Below are positions 6,209-6,352 of a DNA stretch of 6,352 nt, one piece after another. Origin of the DNA: CAISDH01 sp964398805 (lineage in GTDB: Archaea; Micrarchaeota; Micrarchaeia; Micrarchaeales; Micrarchaeaceae). Each line of letters starts with the position of its first letter. Position 1 is the first letter of the stretch. The translations under genes and the position numbers were made by a program. The DNA is taken from positions 1-6,352 of the forward strand of contig CAYNNI010000009.1 of assembly GCA_964398805.1 (NCBI GenBank), given 5' to 3'. A model generated the notes under the pieces. The model searched no databases. It was not told the origin of the DNA and worked only from the letters and a program-made list of their open reading frames with translations.

Positions 6209-6352
6209 CTACACGACCTTCGTGGTTATGGCAGCTATCTTCCTATTAAGGAGAGAGCCAGCACCATAGGATTGCAGTTTGGAACGCCTCGCCATTATCT
6301 TCTTTCTTTCGGCATAGATGTGCCTCGTGTCAGCGCGCAGAGAGCGCGGAAG
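6209..6352 (-). CDS. Possible 3' end of an unidentified gene (partial)
   Basis: The minus strand is open from the window edge to a TAG at 6211-6209, giving 47 residues ending SLLNRKIAAITTKVV. The peptide is basic (RHIYAERKKIMARRSK) and I do not recognise it. Third-position GC is about 60% against about 49% at positions one and two, and AGG and ATA codons occur as in the neighbours, which weakly supports coding. Its stop abuts the dph2 stop with no spacer. An internal ATG would give only 28 residues, so if real the gene continues beyond the window. It may also be a chance open frame. Confidence 0.35.
   Translation of the reverse strand, partial: LPRSLRADTRHIYAERKKIMARRSKLQSYGAGSLLNRKIAAITTKVV

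Overview
The window looks like chromosomal DNA of an archaeon, most likely a DPANN lineage of the Micrarchaeota type. Three things point there. The genes are archaeal: a zinc-hook Rad50, a eukaryote/archaeal-type ribosomal protein uL16 (L10e) and an archaeal Dph2. The start codons have TATA-like boxes upstream. The left end carries the prepilin-like N-terminus QSAME.LMTYGWAI followed by a LamG-type surface domain, a protein design I associate with Micrarchaeota and related DPANN genomes. That assignment rests on memory of the families, not on a search. GC content looks moderately high, with GC-rich third positions and frequent AGG and ATA codons.

Layout. Positions 1-146 hold no clear gene, only a hairpin (97-121) that resembles the ends of IS200/IS605-type elements. 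Positions 147-1081 are a decayed gene for a secreted, pilin-anchored LamG protein, with two 1-nt deletions, one further frameshift, one in-frame TAG and an internal 24-bp tandem duplication. Positions 1161-3461 (+) encode a compact Rad50 ATPase. It converges on ftsZ (4496-3462, -) with no base between the two stop codons, and a 20-bp perfect palindrome covers both stops. The 270 bp between ftsZ and the next gene hold the ftsZ promoter, a second LamG gene fragment (about 4601-4678) and the promoter of the next operon. That operon is uL16 (4767-5285, +) followed 5 bp later by dph2 (5291-6208, +). At the right edge an open frame on the minus strand (6352-6209) may be the 3' end of another gene, again meeting its convergent neighbour with no gap.

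How the genes relate. FtsZ (cell division) and Rad50 (double-strand break processing) are housekeeping genes that share only a terminator region. uL16 is part of the large ribosomal subunit. Dph2 starts the diphthamide modification of elongation factor 2, so the pair forms a small translation operon.

The most unusual signal is a 28-bp perfect direct repeat (38 bp with 3 mismatches), at 1045-1082 and 4642-4679, that brackets rad50 and ftsZ. Both copies are the same piece of a LamG coding sequence (TS-x-WSSGYALH then stop), and both lose similarity at exactly the same base. This suggests a dispersed, recombining family of LamG surface-protein genes. No CRISPR array, tRNA, rRNA or intact mobile element was found.
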